From Tamlana carrageenivorans (lineage in GTDB: Bacteria > Bacteroidota > Bacteroidia > Flavobacteriales > Flavobacteriaceae), in contig NZ_CP025938.1 in NCBI RefSeq assembly GCF_002893765.1, positions 1,922,001 through 1,986,000 of the forward strand: DNA of 64,000 nt, given 5' to 3'. The notes under the pieces were generated by a model. The model saw nothing but the letters and a program-made list of their open reading frames with translations. It was not told the origin of the DNA and ran no database searches. Shown in pieces: positions 18,100 to 27,161 of this stretch. The position numbers and the translations under genes were made by a program. Each line of letters opens with the position of its first letter. Within the stretch, counting starts at the first letter, position 1.

Positions 18100-19002
18100 A
18101 TGTTAAGCAGAAAACAGAAGCACATTCTACTTAAGTTTTTTAGTATGTTTTCTGTAGTGCGCGGTTATAATATTTTAATCGTTATCATAGCACAGTATTT
18201 AACGTCTATTTATATTTTAGCTCATGACAAGCCATTAAAAGAAGTCGTTTCCGACCTTAATTTGCTCATGTTGGTTTTGGCATCGTCGGCAACTATTGCT
18301 GGGGGCTATATCATTAATAATTTTTACGATTCCGAGAAAGATTTAATCAACCGACCAATTAAATCGCGTTTGGATAAATTAGTGAGTCAGAATACTAAGC
18401 TTTCCTTTTATTTTGTGTTTAATTTTTTGGCCGTCATTATGGCGAGTTATGTTTCGTTTCGAGCGGTTGTGTTCTTTTCCATTTACATTTTTGCCATTTG
18501 GCTGTATTCCCATAAGTTGAAAAAAATGCCGTTTATTGGGAATTTGACTTCGGCCATACTTATGATCACGCCGTTTTTTGCCATTTTTATGTATTATAAA
18601 AACTATGAAACGGTCATTTTTGTACATGCCATTTTCTTGTTTTTAATGATTTTCATGCACGAGTTAACTAAAGATCTGGAAAATATTAAAGGTGATATTG
18701 CTCAAAATTATGTGACTATTCCAGTGGCATACGGCGAGCGCATTACTAAAGTGATGCTTACCGTTTTAGCGTGTTTAACGCTAGTTCCTGCTTATTTATT
18801 ATTATTTAAATACGAGGTTGGGCATATGGATGTTTTCTTCTACCTCAGTATGTTTTTATTGGGTATGTTTTTAGTATTGCTATGGAAATCGAAGACTAAA
18901 ATTCATTACTTAATTCTTCATAACATTTTAAAATTTATCATTCTTGCAGGAGTTTTTAGTATTTTACTTATTGATGTTAATGTGATTTTAAATAGGATTT
19001 AA
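18100..19002 (+). CDS. UbiA-family prenyltransferase
   Basis: 300 aa with eight or nine hydrophobic helices. The first Asp-rich motif is NNFYDSEKDLINRP and the second is HELTKDLENIKGD; these bind the prenyl diphosphate through magnesium. Flavobacterial relatives are often named geranylgeranylglycerol-phosphate geranylgeranyltransferase, but the acceptor is not proven. Its position after two mevalonate-pathway genes fits use of the isoprenoid product. Inner membrane. Confidence 0.83.
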   Translation: MLSRKQKHILLKFFSMFSVVRGYNILIVIIAQYLTSIYILAHDKPLKEVVSDLNLLMLVLASSATIAGGYIINNFYDSEKDLINRPIKSRLDKLVSQNTKLSFYFVFNFLAVIMASYVSFRAVVFFSIYIFAIWLYSHKLKKMPFIGNLTSAILMITPFFAIFMYYKNYETVIFVHAIFLFLMIFMHELTKDLENIKGDIAQNYVTIPVAYGERITKVMLTVLACLTLVPAYLLLFKYEVGHMDVFFYLSMFLLGMFLVLLWKSKTKIHYLILHNILKFIILAGVFSILLIDVNVILNRI

Positions 19003-19337
19003 AACATATTAAAATCATGTATATCTGAGGTATTTAAGCTTTTGTGTTTTTTGATGTTTATATGGCGTATCAATTATATAAGAGGCACGCTGCTTTAGTT
19101 AATTGTAACTCTATATCTTCAAAAAAATACAATTAATTTACCCAAGGCAATAAGAATAATTATATCTTTAGGTTGTAAATCGTTTAATATTAGGGTTGTA
19201 GTTGTTTTTTATTGATTGGTTTGCTGTTCCAAATCCGTTTAGCTTTCAAATATGTTATGTAGTCATTAATTTTTTAAATCTATGGAGAAAGCCAAAAATC
19301 CATAAAAGAGTAGGCGTCATACATATAATTTAGCAAA
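19003..19337. other. Intergenic stretch without recognisable features
   Basis: 335 bases of AT-rich sequence between the prenyltransferase and the coiled-coil gene. I see no open frame with coding character, no clear terminator hairpin and no repeat. TATCTTTAGG near 19160 resembles a weak -7 box. Confidence 0.5.
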
Positions 19338-19628
19338 ATGAATAAACAGGAATTTAAAGCAAAAGCAAAAGAGAGCATTGATGAGGTTGTTTCAAAAATC
19401 GATGAAATAGAAAGAAAAAGTGATAAGCTAAAAGATGATATTAGTAAAAAATATGAAGAAGAGTTGGCTGTTTTAAAAATTAAAAAAGATAAACTTGAAG
19501 CAGAGTACAACAAATTAGAAGATGCTACAGAAGACGAGTGGGAGGATGTAAAAAAATCTTTTTCTGCAGCGTCAGAGTCCTTTAAAGAAGGTTTTTCAAA
19601 CTTATTTTCAATGTTCAAAAAAAAATAG
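19338..19628 (+). CDS. Small coiled-coil protein
   Basis: 96 aa, almost entirely charged helix: heptad-like spacing runs through EVVSKIDEIERKSDKLKDDI and KIKKDKLEAEYNKLEDA, then a short amphipathic tail SNLFSMFKKK. No signal peptide and no Cys. It resembles small stress-response coiled-coil proteins in general pattern only; I do not recognise a family. It stands alone between the prenyltransferase and pseudouridine-synthase genes. Confidence 0.65.
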   Translation: MNKQEFKAKAKESIDEVVSKIDEIERKSDKLKDDISKKYEEELAVLKIKKDKLEAEYNKLEDATEDEWEDVKKSFSAASESFKEGFSNLFSMFKKK

Positions 19629-19821
19629 AAAAAACGATTTCAGAATATTTGATTTGTTTCTGCGATAATTATCCAAATGTGTGAGATTTTATTTAATGTC
19701 TATTCCACTCTGATTGTGCTGATAATCGCAGATTTTATTTTTAGTACAAAAACTGTATTAGTAATACAGCTTATTAATGCACAAAACAGCTTTCTAAATT
19801 AAGAAGTCATAATTTTAAGTA

Positions 19822-19829
19822 TATCTTTG
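19822..19829 (+). promoter_or_regulatory. Bacteroidota -7 box
   Basis: TATCTTTG fits TAnnTTTG and lies 16 bases before the ATG of the pseudouridine-synthase-like gene, so the leader would be very short. Confidence 0.55.
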
Positions 19830-19845
19830 CATAAAATAATTAGTC

Positions 19846-20703
19846 ATGAACAGACATCAAGGAAGTAAAGGAAAAGGAAAGCCATCGGGACGTGGTAGTG
19901 GAAACCAACGTTCCACAAGTTATGCAAGAGGAAATGCTCCTATAAAAAAAGCCAATGTGGCACCTAAAAACACAACGTCTAAGCCTACAGGGAACTCAGG
20001 TGAAATTCGATTAAATAAATATGTAGCCAATTCGGGAATGTGCTCACGACGTGAGGCTGATGTGCATATTGCCACAGGTTTAGTTTCTGTAAACGGAAAA
20101 GTTATTACAGAAATGGGCTATAAAGTGAAGTCTGGCGATGAGGTACGCTACGACGGTGCAAGAATTAACCCAGAGAAAAAAGCATACGTTTTACTTAATA
20201 AACCAAAAGGATTTGCCACCACGACCAGCGAAGGTAAAGGAAGAACGGTTATGGATTTAGTAGCCAATGCAACCAGTTCAAGAATAAAACCGATTGGGCG
20301 CTTAGGACGAAACTCTAAAGGCTTATTGTTATTTACCAATGATGATGATGTTGCTGCAAAATTCACCAATTCTAAAAATGGTGTGGCGCGTTTGTTTCAT
20401 ATCGAATTGGATAAAAACTTAAAGTTAGAAGATTTAAAAAAGATTCAAGCTGGTTTTAAATCGGAAGGAAAATTAATTGAAGTTGAAGAGATTAGTTATA
20501 TCGACGGCGCTTCAAAAAAGGAAATAGGATTAAAAATTAAAAATACAGGAAACACCATTATCCGTACTATTTTTGATTATTTCAAATACGATATTATAAA
20601 TTTAGACTGTGTTGCTATCGGGCATCTTACTAAAAAAGATATCCCTCGTGGTAGCTGGAAACACTTAACGGAGCAGGAGCTTAATACGCTTAAAATGCTT
20701 TAG
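19846..20703 (+). CDS. RluB/RsuA-like pseudouridine synthase paralogue lacking the catalytic Asp
   Basis: 285 aa. A basic, disordered N-terminus (about 1-50) is followed by an S4 RNA-binding domain (IRLNKYVANSGMCSRREAD) and the RsuA/RluB catalytic fold. In active enzymes the motif reads GRLDxxTxGLLLxTND; here it is GRLGRNSKGLLLFTND, with Gly (codon GGA) in place of the nucleophilic Asp. Other active-site segments also differ from the active flavobacterial RluB sequence as I remember it: RLFHIEL where KIYHVxL is usual, and NTIIRTIF where RxVRRxF is usual. It probably binds rRNA without isomerising uridine. A terminator follows. Confidence 0.85.
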   Translation: MNRHQGSKGKGKPSGRGSGNQRSTSYARGNAPIKKANVAPKNTTSKPTGNSGEIRLNKYVANSGMCSRREADVHIATGLVSVNGKVITEMGYKVKSGDEVRYDGARINPEKKAYVLLNKPKGFATTTSEGKGRTVMDLVANATSSRIKPIGRLGRNSKGLLLFTNDDDVAAKFTNSKNGVARLFHIELDKNLKLEDLKKIQAGFKSEGKLIEVEEISYIDGASKKEIGLKIKNTGNTIIRTIFDYFKYDIINLDCVAIGHLTKKDIPRGSWKHLTEQELNTLKML

Positions 20704-20728
20704 TATTTAAGATATAAATTTTGTAATC

Positions 20729-20766
20729 AGCACGCTTAACTTTATTGTTTAGCGTGCTTTTTTTGT
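20729..20766 (+). terminator. Rho-independent terminator
   Basis: AGCACGCT (from about 20729) pairs with AGCGTGCT, with a short AT loop and then TTTTTTTG. It lies about 25 bases after the stop of the pseudouridine-synthase-like gene. Confidence 0.85.
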
Positions 20767-21088
20767 TTTACACGCTTCTGTTCCGTCACCCTGAATTTAT
20801 TTCAGGGTCGCATCAAATTTATTTTGTGATTAGTTGAAAAAATATAAGTAAGGTAGTATGTTTTTATCGATGCTAAACAATTGCTTATATGTCAATTAAA
20901 TAAATACGTATGCGATTTAGATACTAAAAATAAACGATCATTTTGCAGTCAGATATTTTTGTAGTGATATCCTTTAAGTACTTGTATTTCAGAGGTAAAT
21001 GGAATAAATTATATTTAAAATAACTAGAATACATTTTTTTAGAGGTTACTCAAACATTTAGATACATTTTTCATAATTAATTCAAAAC
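20767..21088. other. Intergenic stretch with decayed repeat before IS4-type element
   Basis: No coding frame is evident. At 20784-20813 lies a partial copy of the 5680-5766 inverted repeat (CCGTCACCCTGAATTTATTT then CAGGGTCGCATC), of which only the left arm with a small CCCTGAA/TTCAGGG hairpin is kept. The rest is AT-rich and ends with the left 9-bp target duplication of the IS. Confidence 0.6.
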
Positions 21089-22474
21089 TATTGTTGTCCG
21101 ATAAAAAACAGAATTAGCTAAAAAAGCTTTGGTGTTGGCCTTTTTTATTGATCGCACTCTTTATTTTGAAAACAGAACCTCCTTATGGGTCAAAAAGGCT
21201 TAATTGCCCAATGTTTTTGGTTGTAATCTCTTCCCAATTAGCTTCTGGGTTTTTCAGGAATTTGAACAAATCGATATATGTCATCAAATGGTATCGTATG
21301 ACGGACATCATATTGGAATAAGCCCAGTTTCTTTGGGTTTTTCTTTGGATCACAAGCATAATGAGCTGGATTATCAAACTGACCCAGATTTGTATTTCGA
21401 TGGCATTTTGATTGTCTCCCAAAAAATACTTTAGCGGAAAGTTCTGTTTAAGCCGCTTGAACATCGTCTCAATCTGCCACCTATTTTTATAGATGTCGGC
21501 TATTTTGTCTGCATCAAGATCATAATTATTAGTGATGAACTCATAAACTTTTTGGTGCTTTTCGTGCCAAAAAGCGATTCTCCTCAGGGAAAAAGCATTG
21601 CCGTTTTTGTCCGTAAGCCCTATTTTTTCGTCCTTTAAGACAGCATCGTCCACTTTATTGGAGATATCAAACTCTTCAAGGCTTGTATAGCGAGCATTGT
21701 CCTTTTGCCGAGTCACAAAGTAAACATCTTCCAGTGTCCATTTTTGGTATTGCTCATAATCCACATACCCTTTGTCAAAAACCACATAAGAGCCCTTCTT
21801 GAGTTCCAGGTCTTTTAAAAAGGTGTGGTCGTGCGTGGCCGCGCTTGAAAACTTAATCAGACAAGGAACGTCTTCCATGGCGTTTATCATAGTATGCATC
21901 TTGATACCTCCTTTCTTTTTGCCGTTGAGCGGGTTCCTTCCTACACCTTTAAGAATGTCGCTAAATAGGGGTATGGTCGAGGAATCAACGATTTTAAGGT
22001 TCTTCACTGCAGGTTCTAAGGGTCTGCTGTCCGATAAAAAGCGATGGTAACGTTTGTAGAGTAAATGATAAATATCGGCAAATACTTCAGAGCTTCTTCT
22101 CCTGTTAGCATCTGACAAGGTACTGCGTTTTGGAAAGTCCGTGAGTCCTAGATGGTTGATCTTTCCCTCGCAGGCAAGCATAATACTGGAAACCTCACGA
22201 AGTGAGCTACAGCCACTGATCACGGTAAATACCATAGTGGCCAAATGCTCATAGGTGGTAAACTTTTTGGTATAGCGATCGCTGTTGTGCTTTTTGGCTG
22301 TCCGATGAACATCTTTGGGCAAAATGAAATTTAATACCTGTTTGATTATGGGTTGTCCGCTAAAGTTTTTACTTTTATTCATATCTTGGATGTGTGATAA
22401 CTTCAAGATACAAAATAAGCGGGAAATCCTATCTTGGAAATCCCGCTTTTTAAATCTTTTATCGGACACTAATG
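21089..22474 (-). mobile_element. Complete IS4-family insertion sequence
   Basis: About 1386 bp. The terminal inverted repeats share the core TGTCCGATAAAA, with looser pairing of six outer bases (left TATTGT, right CATTAG). The 9-bp direct repeat ATTCAAAAC at 21080-21088 and 22475-22483 is the target duplication. One transposase gene fills it. The intact ends and exact duplication point to a fairly recent insertion. Confidence 0.85.
21183..22382 (-). CDS. IS4-family transposase (DUF4372 N-terminus)
   Basis: 399 aa from ATG 22382 (MNKSKNFSGQPI); the frame can be read upstream to the IS end, but those codons overlap the inverted repeat region. DDE residues: Asp in LKIVDSSTIPLF, Asp in VVFDKGYVDYEQY, and Glu in the IS4 signature YKNRWQIETMFKRLKQ. 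The N-terminal region (FTTYEHLATMVFTVISGCSS) is the DUF4372 type. It catalyses cut-and-paste movement of the surrounding element. There is no frameshift, so it is probably functional. Confidence 0.92.
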   Translation of the reverse strand: MNKSKNFSGQPIIKQVLNFILPKDVHRTAKKHNSDRYTKKFTTYEHLATMVFTVISGCSSLREVSSIMLACEGKINHLGLTDFPKRSTLSDANRRRSSEVFADIYHLLYKRYHRFLSDSRPLEPAVKNLKIVDSSTIPLFSDILKGVGRNPLNGKKKGGIKMHTMINAMEDVPCLIKFSSAATHDHTFLKDLELKKGSYVVFDKGYVDYEQYQKWTLEDVYFVTRQKDNARYTSLEEFDISNKVDDAVLKDEKIGLTDKNGNAFSLRRIAFWHEKHQKVYEFITNNYDLDADKIADIYKNRWQIETMFKRLKQNFPLKYFLGDNQNAIEIQIWVSLIIQLIMLVIQRKTQRNWAYSNMMSVIRYHLMTYIDLFKFLKNPEANWEEITTKNIGQLSLFDP

Positions 22475-22640
22475 ATTCAAAACAGTTATAACTTCCAGAA
22501 TTATTTTGTATAAATAATAAGAGTATATTTATCTTTAGGTTTTAAAATACGTAATACAGCACATTAACTAATGGCATAATTTCTTTAGTATCGGGACTAA
22601 TATTAACCTGTAATCACCATTTTGGCTTAGACATAAACAC

Positions 22641-24065
22641 ATGAAAATACTTTTAACAGGTGCATCTGGATATATTGGAAAACGACTTCTACCTGTTTTG
22701 GTAAATTGTGGTCATGAAGTCATTTGCTGCGTTAGAGACATCCAAAGGTTTGAAATACCACCATCTTTAAAGTCAAGGATAAATGTTGTTCAAATAGACT
22801 TTCTAGACAAATCGTCATTAAAAAATATTCCAAAGGACATTGACGGTGCTTTTTATTTAATCCACTCTATGTCTACCTCTTCAGATTATCAAAAACTTGA
22901 AAAGGAATCTGCTATCAATTTTAGAAATGCTATTAACCTAACTAAAGCACAACATGTTGTTTATTTAAGTGGTATTATTAACGAATCTGAGTTATCTAAG
23001 CATCTGGCTTCTAGGAAAAATGTTGAAATAGAAATTGGTAAAGGGAAATACAATTTTACAACACTAAGAGCTGGAATTATTATCGGTTCAGGAAGCGCAT
23101 CTTTCGAAATAATGAGAGATTTAGTAGAAAAACTTCCTGTTATGATTACCCCGAAATGGTTAAACACCAAATGTCAGCCCATTGCAATTTCGGATGTTAT
23201 AAAAATACTCTCCTTAACAATATTTAACCCAAAGACATATAATAGAAATTTTGATATTGGTGGATCCGATATTTTATCTTATAAAGCGATGCTACTAATA
23301 TTTGGACAATTAAGAAATCTAAAACGGTATATTTTTACTGTTCCAGTTATGACACCTAAACTTTCTTCCTATTGGTTGTTTTTCGTAACATCAACTTCCT
23401 ATAATCTTGCTATAGCTCTAGTAAATAGTATGAAAATAGAGGTCATTTGCCGAAATGATGAGATTAACAAAATATTGAAAATAGAGCCAATAACTTACCA
23501 GGAGTCTTTAGAAAGAGCTTTTAGTAAAATTGAAAGGAATGAGGTTGTTTCAAGCTGGAAAGATGCCTTTATAAGTAGTGATTTCAATTTAAATATATCA
23601 GAGTTTATCCATGTTCCAACTTTTGGGTGTTTTAAAGATGTTCGAGAAAAAAATGTTTCCAATAGAAAAGATTGTATTGAGCGCATTTGGAGTATTGGTG
23701 GAGAAAATGGGTGGTATTATGGCAACTGGTTATGGCGTTTTAGAGGCTTTATTGACAGATTAGTGGGTGGGGTTGGATTAAGACGTGGTCGTACTTCAAA
23801 AAAGGATTTAAGCGCAGGAGATGCATTAGATTTTTGGAGGGTACTTTACGCTAACAAGGAAGAAGGACGACTATTGCTCTATGCTGAAATGAAATTACCC
23901 GGTGAAGCTTGGTTGGAATTTCGACTCACGAACAATAAATTAATTCAAACAGCCACCTTCAGGCCTATTGGATTAATAGGACGATTATATTGGTATGCCG
24001 TACTTCCCTTTCACGGATTTATTTTCAAAGGCATGATAAATAACCTAACTAAAACATCAAAATAA
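22641..24065 (+). CDS. NAD(P)-binding SDR-like protein with DUF2867
   Basis: 474 aa. An N-terminal Rossmann fold of the atypical SDR type (ILLTGASGYIGKRLLPVL) has a conserved AFYLIHSM segment. The C-terminal 150 residues are DUF2867 (RIWSIGGENGWYYGNWLWRF, GDALDFWRVL, ARFRP-like TATFRPIGLIGRLYWY). The fusion is like E. coli YbjT-related proteins, thought to act on quinones or other small substrates; the substrate is not known. It sits alone between two IS regions. Confidence 0.82.
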   Translation: MKILLTGASGYIGKRLLPVLVNCGHEVICCVRDIQRFEIPPSLKSRINVVQIDFLDKSSLKNIPKDIDGAFYLIHSMSTSSDYQKLEKESAINFRNAINLTKAQHVVYLSGIINESELSKHLASRKNVEIEIGKGKYNFTTLRAGIIIGSGSASFEIMRDLVEKLPVMITPKWLNTKCQPIAISDVIKILSLTIFNPKTYNRNFDIGGSDILSYKAMLLIFGQLRNLKRYIFTVPVMTPKLSSYWLFFVTSTSYNLAIALVNSMKIEVICRNDEINKILKIEPITYQESLERAFSKIERNEVVSSWKDAFISSDFNLNISEFIHVPTFGCFKDVREKNVSNRKDCIERIWSIGGENGWYYGNWLWRFRGFIDRLVGGVGLRRGRTSKKDLSAGDALDFWRVLYANKEEGRLLLYAEMKLPGEAWLEFRLTNNKLIQTATFRPIGLIGRLYWYAVLPFHGFIFKGMINNLTKTSK

Positions 24066-24420
24066 ACCACTATGGACTAAAGTGCCATAATTTTTTAACC
24101 GTTCTAAAGTTAGCAGCACGCAATTACTTTAGTGTAAAATCATCATTATTATTACTGGGTAAATTATGATGCTCAAGATATTCCGATAGCGCGGACTTGT
24201 ACCTTAAATCCGTAGGTTGTAGTATTTTGCTTAGCTGTAATGATTTTTAGTAGTATTTCTCATTTTTTCAGGTGTTAAATGTTTGAAGTTTTTAAGGTTC
24301 TTGTGTTTGTGTTTGAACTGCTTGCTTACACAAGGAAGCTACTGTATATAGGACAGCCCCAACTTTGTTGGGGTTTAATTTTTTTTACATTAAACTGTTG
24401 GGGTTTGACACTTTTTTTGG
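24066..24420. other. Gene-free stretch with repeat and a decayed reading frame
   Basis: It contains a degenerate REP-like palindrome at 24183-24214 (GCGCGGACTT...AAATCCG). On the minus strand, 35 codons at 24234-24338 (with SKQFKHKHKNLKNFKHLTPE, stop at 24231) have a coding look, possibly the C-terminus of a lost protein. A CCCCAAC/GTTGGGG hairpin lies near 24357-24374. No intact gene is seen. Confidence 0.5.
24183..24214. repeat. Degenerate REP-like palindrome (minus orientation)
   Basis: CCGATAGCGCGGACTTGTAC followed by CTTAAATCCG resembles a dispersed palindrome of the type CGGACT-ata-AGTCCG. A second copy in the opposite orientation is at 28076-28110, so the pair brackets the IS nest. 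Confidence 0.5.
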
Positions 24421-24729
24421 TTAAGTTTTAAAGTGAATAATTCCATACACCCTTAACTTATATTGTCTAGCCGTTTTTATCCATTTGGCAGGAATGGATA
24501 TAAATCTAAAGATGAATTTTTTAATTCTATAGTTTGCCTTTAATCCCTTAAATCGTTTGGAAAACCGTTCTATAATATACTGATACAGATTCCTGCACAT
24601 AGCAGTAAATAACAGAAAAACTGTATTTTGCTCTAATTTTGAAAACGGCAAGTTGTTCCATCCAAAGTCATTCTTGAGAATATCAAATTCTTTTTCAATC
24701 GCTCCACGTTGATTATAAAAATCTGGCTA
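24421..24729 (-). pseudogene. IS1380-family transposase, C-terminal remnant
   Basis: Reading on the minus strand from 24729 gives about 100 codons starting DFYNQRGAIEKEFDILK and continuing FGWNNLPFSKLEQNTVFLLF and AAMCRN-like TAMCRNLYQYII, which is the C-terminal part of IS1380-type DDE transposases. The upstream part is missing: the frame meets a stop and unrelated IS21-type sequence right at the junction near 24728. It is a truncated, non-functional relic. Confidence 0.8.
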
Positions 24730-24805
24730 TTTCGGAGTGACCATGCCACGTATTTCGGTCAAACCGTGCCACTTTAAGAGATCATACAATAATAGTTAAA
24801 TTTAA

Positions 24806-25546
24806 TTAATACTGTTCTTTCAACTTACCTTTTCTCAAGGATTCTCCAGTAAGGTTTATCCTATGCGATGAATTTACAATACGATCTAGTATCGCATCAG
24901 CGATAGTGCTTTCGCCGATAATATCGTACCAAGCGGATACAGGTATTTGTGAAGCTACAATCGTTGCTTTTTTATCATGTCTTTCATCGATTATGTCCAT
25001 AAGCGCCTCTCTGTCCTGATTGTCGAAGCTCTGTAAACCAAAATCATCAAGGATAAGCAGATCTACTTTTAATAGTTTTGCAAGTTCTTTAAGGTAAGTG
25101 CCATCTACTTTACTTAGTTTTAATCGTTTCATCAGTCTAGCAGTATTTGTGTATAGGGTTCTTTTATTCATCATACAAGCTTGATGTCCCAATGCCTGAG
25201 CTATATAACTTTTACCCACTCCAGAGGATCCTGTGATAATCAAGTTTTCCTTTTTTTGTACAAAATCTAGAGTAGCCAAACGCTCGAACATATTTCTGTC
25301 CAAGCTTCTGTTGTGCAGGTAATTAATATCTGTAAGTGTAGCTCCCTGCTTAAAGGCTGCTTGCGTTGTAAGCCTTTTTATCTTTCTATTCTGAAGGTCT
25401 TCCCATTGGTGATCGGTAAGCAATGCTAGATATTGATCTGGCGTAAGACCCTCTATTCGGTTATCACTAAGGTGGTTGTGATGGAGTTCAGCCATAGCTG
25501 TTAATCTCATTTTTCTGAGTTTTTCGATGGTGTGATTTGTATTCAT
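24806..25546 (-). CDS. istB: IS21-family helper ATPase IstB
   Basis: 246 aa from ATG 25546 (MNTNHTIEKLRKMRL). It is an AAA+ ATPase with Walker A TGSSGVGKSYIA (near residue 105), Walker B DLLILDDFG and a sensor segment TIVASQIP. It regulates target choice and activates the IstA transposase. It begins 37 bases after the istA stop, the normal operon arrangement. Full length, no disruption seen. Confidence 0.93.
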   Translation of the reverse strand: MNTNHTIEKLRKMRLTAMAELHHNHLSDNRIEGLTPDQYLALLTDHQWEDLQNRKIKRLTTQAAFKQGATLTDINYLHNRSLDRNMFERLATLDFVQKKENLIITGSSGVGKSYIAQALGHQACMMNKRTLYTNTARLMKRLKLSKVDGTYLKELAKLLKVDLLILDDFGLQSFDNQDREALMDIIDERHDKKATIVASQIPVSAWYDIIGESTIADAILDRIVNSSHRINLTGESLRKGKLKEQY

Positions 25547-25583
25547 ATATGTATAAAATTTAAGTGATTTTTTCGTGTTGTTT

Positions 25584-27137
25584 TTACTTATAATTGGATG
25601 CCCCACGGATGTTCGCATGCTTGGGGATATGAGAACCTCGGTCTGTTTCTTCTTGTAGGAATAAGGAGCTTTGATCTAGATTATTCTTCAGTATGTTGGT
25701 TATCCTGTTGTAGCTTACAGCATCAGCCTGTATGGCTCTTTTGCAAGCATTATCTAACCTTTGGGAGCCATAAGACTTATGGAGTTGTATAACGCCCATA
25801 GCTCTTTTATACCCTGTTTCAGGATAATCCAACGCAGCAATAATCCGCTCGACACATGCTGCAACATAACTACCATGGACAGCTGCCTTGTTCTTAAAGT
25901 ATTGCGGACTCCACTGGCTGTATTGTTTATGAGAACTACTAAGGTGATCCTTGTTGGTTATGTATGCGCCTTTGGAACCGCTACGTTGGTGTATAGCTAT
26001 GCGCTGTTGATTATAATACACCTCTACCATGCCTTTGGTATAGTGTAGCGTGGTTTCCTTGCCAATGTAACGATATGGAACGCTGTAGTAAGTCTTATCT
26101 GGTGAAAAATAGATATAGCCTATTTTCTGAACCTTAGCTCTTCTATATTCTTTTATCTCGTAGCGTGTACTGCTTAAGGGTTTTAGATACTCTCGTTCGA
26201 CGCTTTGGAAGAGCTCCAGACGACTAGCTTCTTTGCGTTGGAATAATAGGTTGTTGTAGCACTCTAGCAGAAGTTTTATCTCTTTGTTTAGATCTGCTAA
26301 AGAAAAAAAGGTCATTTCCCGAAGGGGATAATAAATCCGTTGATAAGCTAGATGCACCGCGTTTTCCACCAGCGCTTTATCTTGAGGGGAGTAACTACGC
26401 GTTGGATTGACCACGCAGTTGTAATGGCGGGCAAAGTCTTTAAAACTACGGTTAACCTGAGCTTCGTATCTACTAGATCTGGTAACGGCTGATTTTAGAT
26501 TGTCTGATACGATGGCCTTGGGTACTCCCCCGTAGAAATGAAGGGCGTTTTCGCAACAACTTATAAAATCTTCACGCTTTTGGCTCATACAAGCCTCAAC
26601 ATAGGTATACTGACTGTTAGGGAGCATGGCAACAAAGACCTCTACTGGAAGTATCTCGCCTGTGATTTTGTCTACTATCTGAAGTTTTTTTCCAGCAAAG
26701 TCCACGAACATCTCTTTCCCTGCCTCGTGTTCAAGTTTCATAGATCCCTTGATCTTGGCATATTTACGATGGTAATGCTCCATGAATTGAGTGTAACTAT
26801 AAGGGTCTTTAACCTTTTGACTATATTCTGTGTAGTGGTACAAAAAAGTAAATCCTGGGTGGTTCCGAGCCTTATTAATACTTTCAAAATAAAGCATCAA
26901 TTCATCATAGCGTTTGTTATTTATGGTTGTATGAGATGTAAAGAGCTTTTCTAGGGTATGGTTGTCTAGCTTTAATAACTCCTTAAAACTATAACCACTA
27001 CCTTTAAATAGGTGTATATAGCTATTTATAGTGTTGCGGGAAATGCCAAGTGTGGCTCCAATTTGACGGTTACTATAACCATCTTGTTTTAAGTTGATAA
27101 TTTGTTTTAGGTCCATTGGATCAAGTGTGTTGGCCAT
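25584..27137 (-). CDS. istA: IS21-family transposase IstA (frame fused upstream to IS982 transposase)
   Basis: 517 aa from the probable native ATG 27137 (MANTLDPMDLKQI). The N-terminal helix-turn-helix is YSNRQIGATLGISRNTIN. The DDE integrase core includes EMFVDFAGKKL (first Asp), PKAIVSDNLKSAV (second Asp) and QDKALVENAVHL (Glu). The C-terminal beta domain contains FSPDKTYYSVPYRY. The frame is open without a stop into the upstream IS982 transposase, giving a 768-codon chimeric reading frame up to 27890. Whether a fusion protein is made depends on which start is used. Confidence 0.9.
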   Translation of the reverse strand: MANTLDPMDLKQIINLKQDGYSNRQIGATLGISRNTINSYIHLFKGSGYSFKELLKLDNHTLEKLFTSHTTINNKRYDELMLYFESINKARNHPGFTFLYHYTEYSQKVKDPYSYTQFMEHYHRKYAKIKGSMKLEHEAGKEMFVDFAGKKLQIVDKITGEILPVEVFVAMLPNSQYTYVEACMSQKREDFISCCENALHFYGGVPKAIVSDNLKSAVTRSSRYEAQVNRSFKDFARHYNCVVNPTRSYSPQDKALVENAVHLAYQRIYYPLREMTFFSLADLNKEIKLLLECYNNLLFQRKEASRLELFQSVEREYLKPLSSTRYEIKEYRRAKVQKIGYIYFSPDKTYYSVPYRYIGKETTLHYTKGMVEVYYNQQRIAIHQRSGSKGAYITNKDHLSSSHKQYSQWSPQYFKNKAAVHGSYVAACVERIIAALDYPETGYKRAMGVIQLHKSYGSQRLDNACKRAIQADAVSYNRITNILKNNLDQSSLFLQEETDRGSHIPKHANIRGASNYK

Positions 27138-27161
27138 ATCGCTTTTTAGAGCAATAAGGTA

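Larger units (their letters stand above)
24728..27161 (-). mobile_element. IS21-family element, ends not fully resolved
   Basis: It contains istA and istB in the usual order. The istB-side end carries two related motifs (TATTTCGGAGTGACC at 24729 and TATTTCGGTC at 24752) as expected of IS21 multiple terminal repeats, and joins the IS1380 remnant. The istA-side end lies inside the IS982 transposase frame; I cannot find a matching terminal repeat there, so the right end may be shortened. Confidence 0.65.

Noticed and set aside
26538..26954. 138-codon frame opposite istA
   Set aside because: Complement of the integrase core; no start context or family match.
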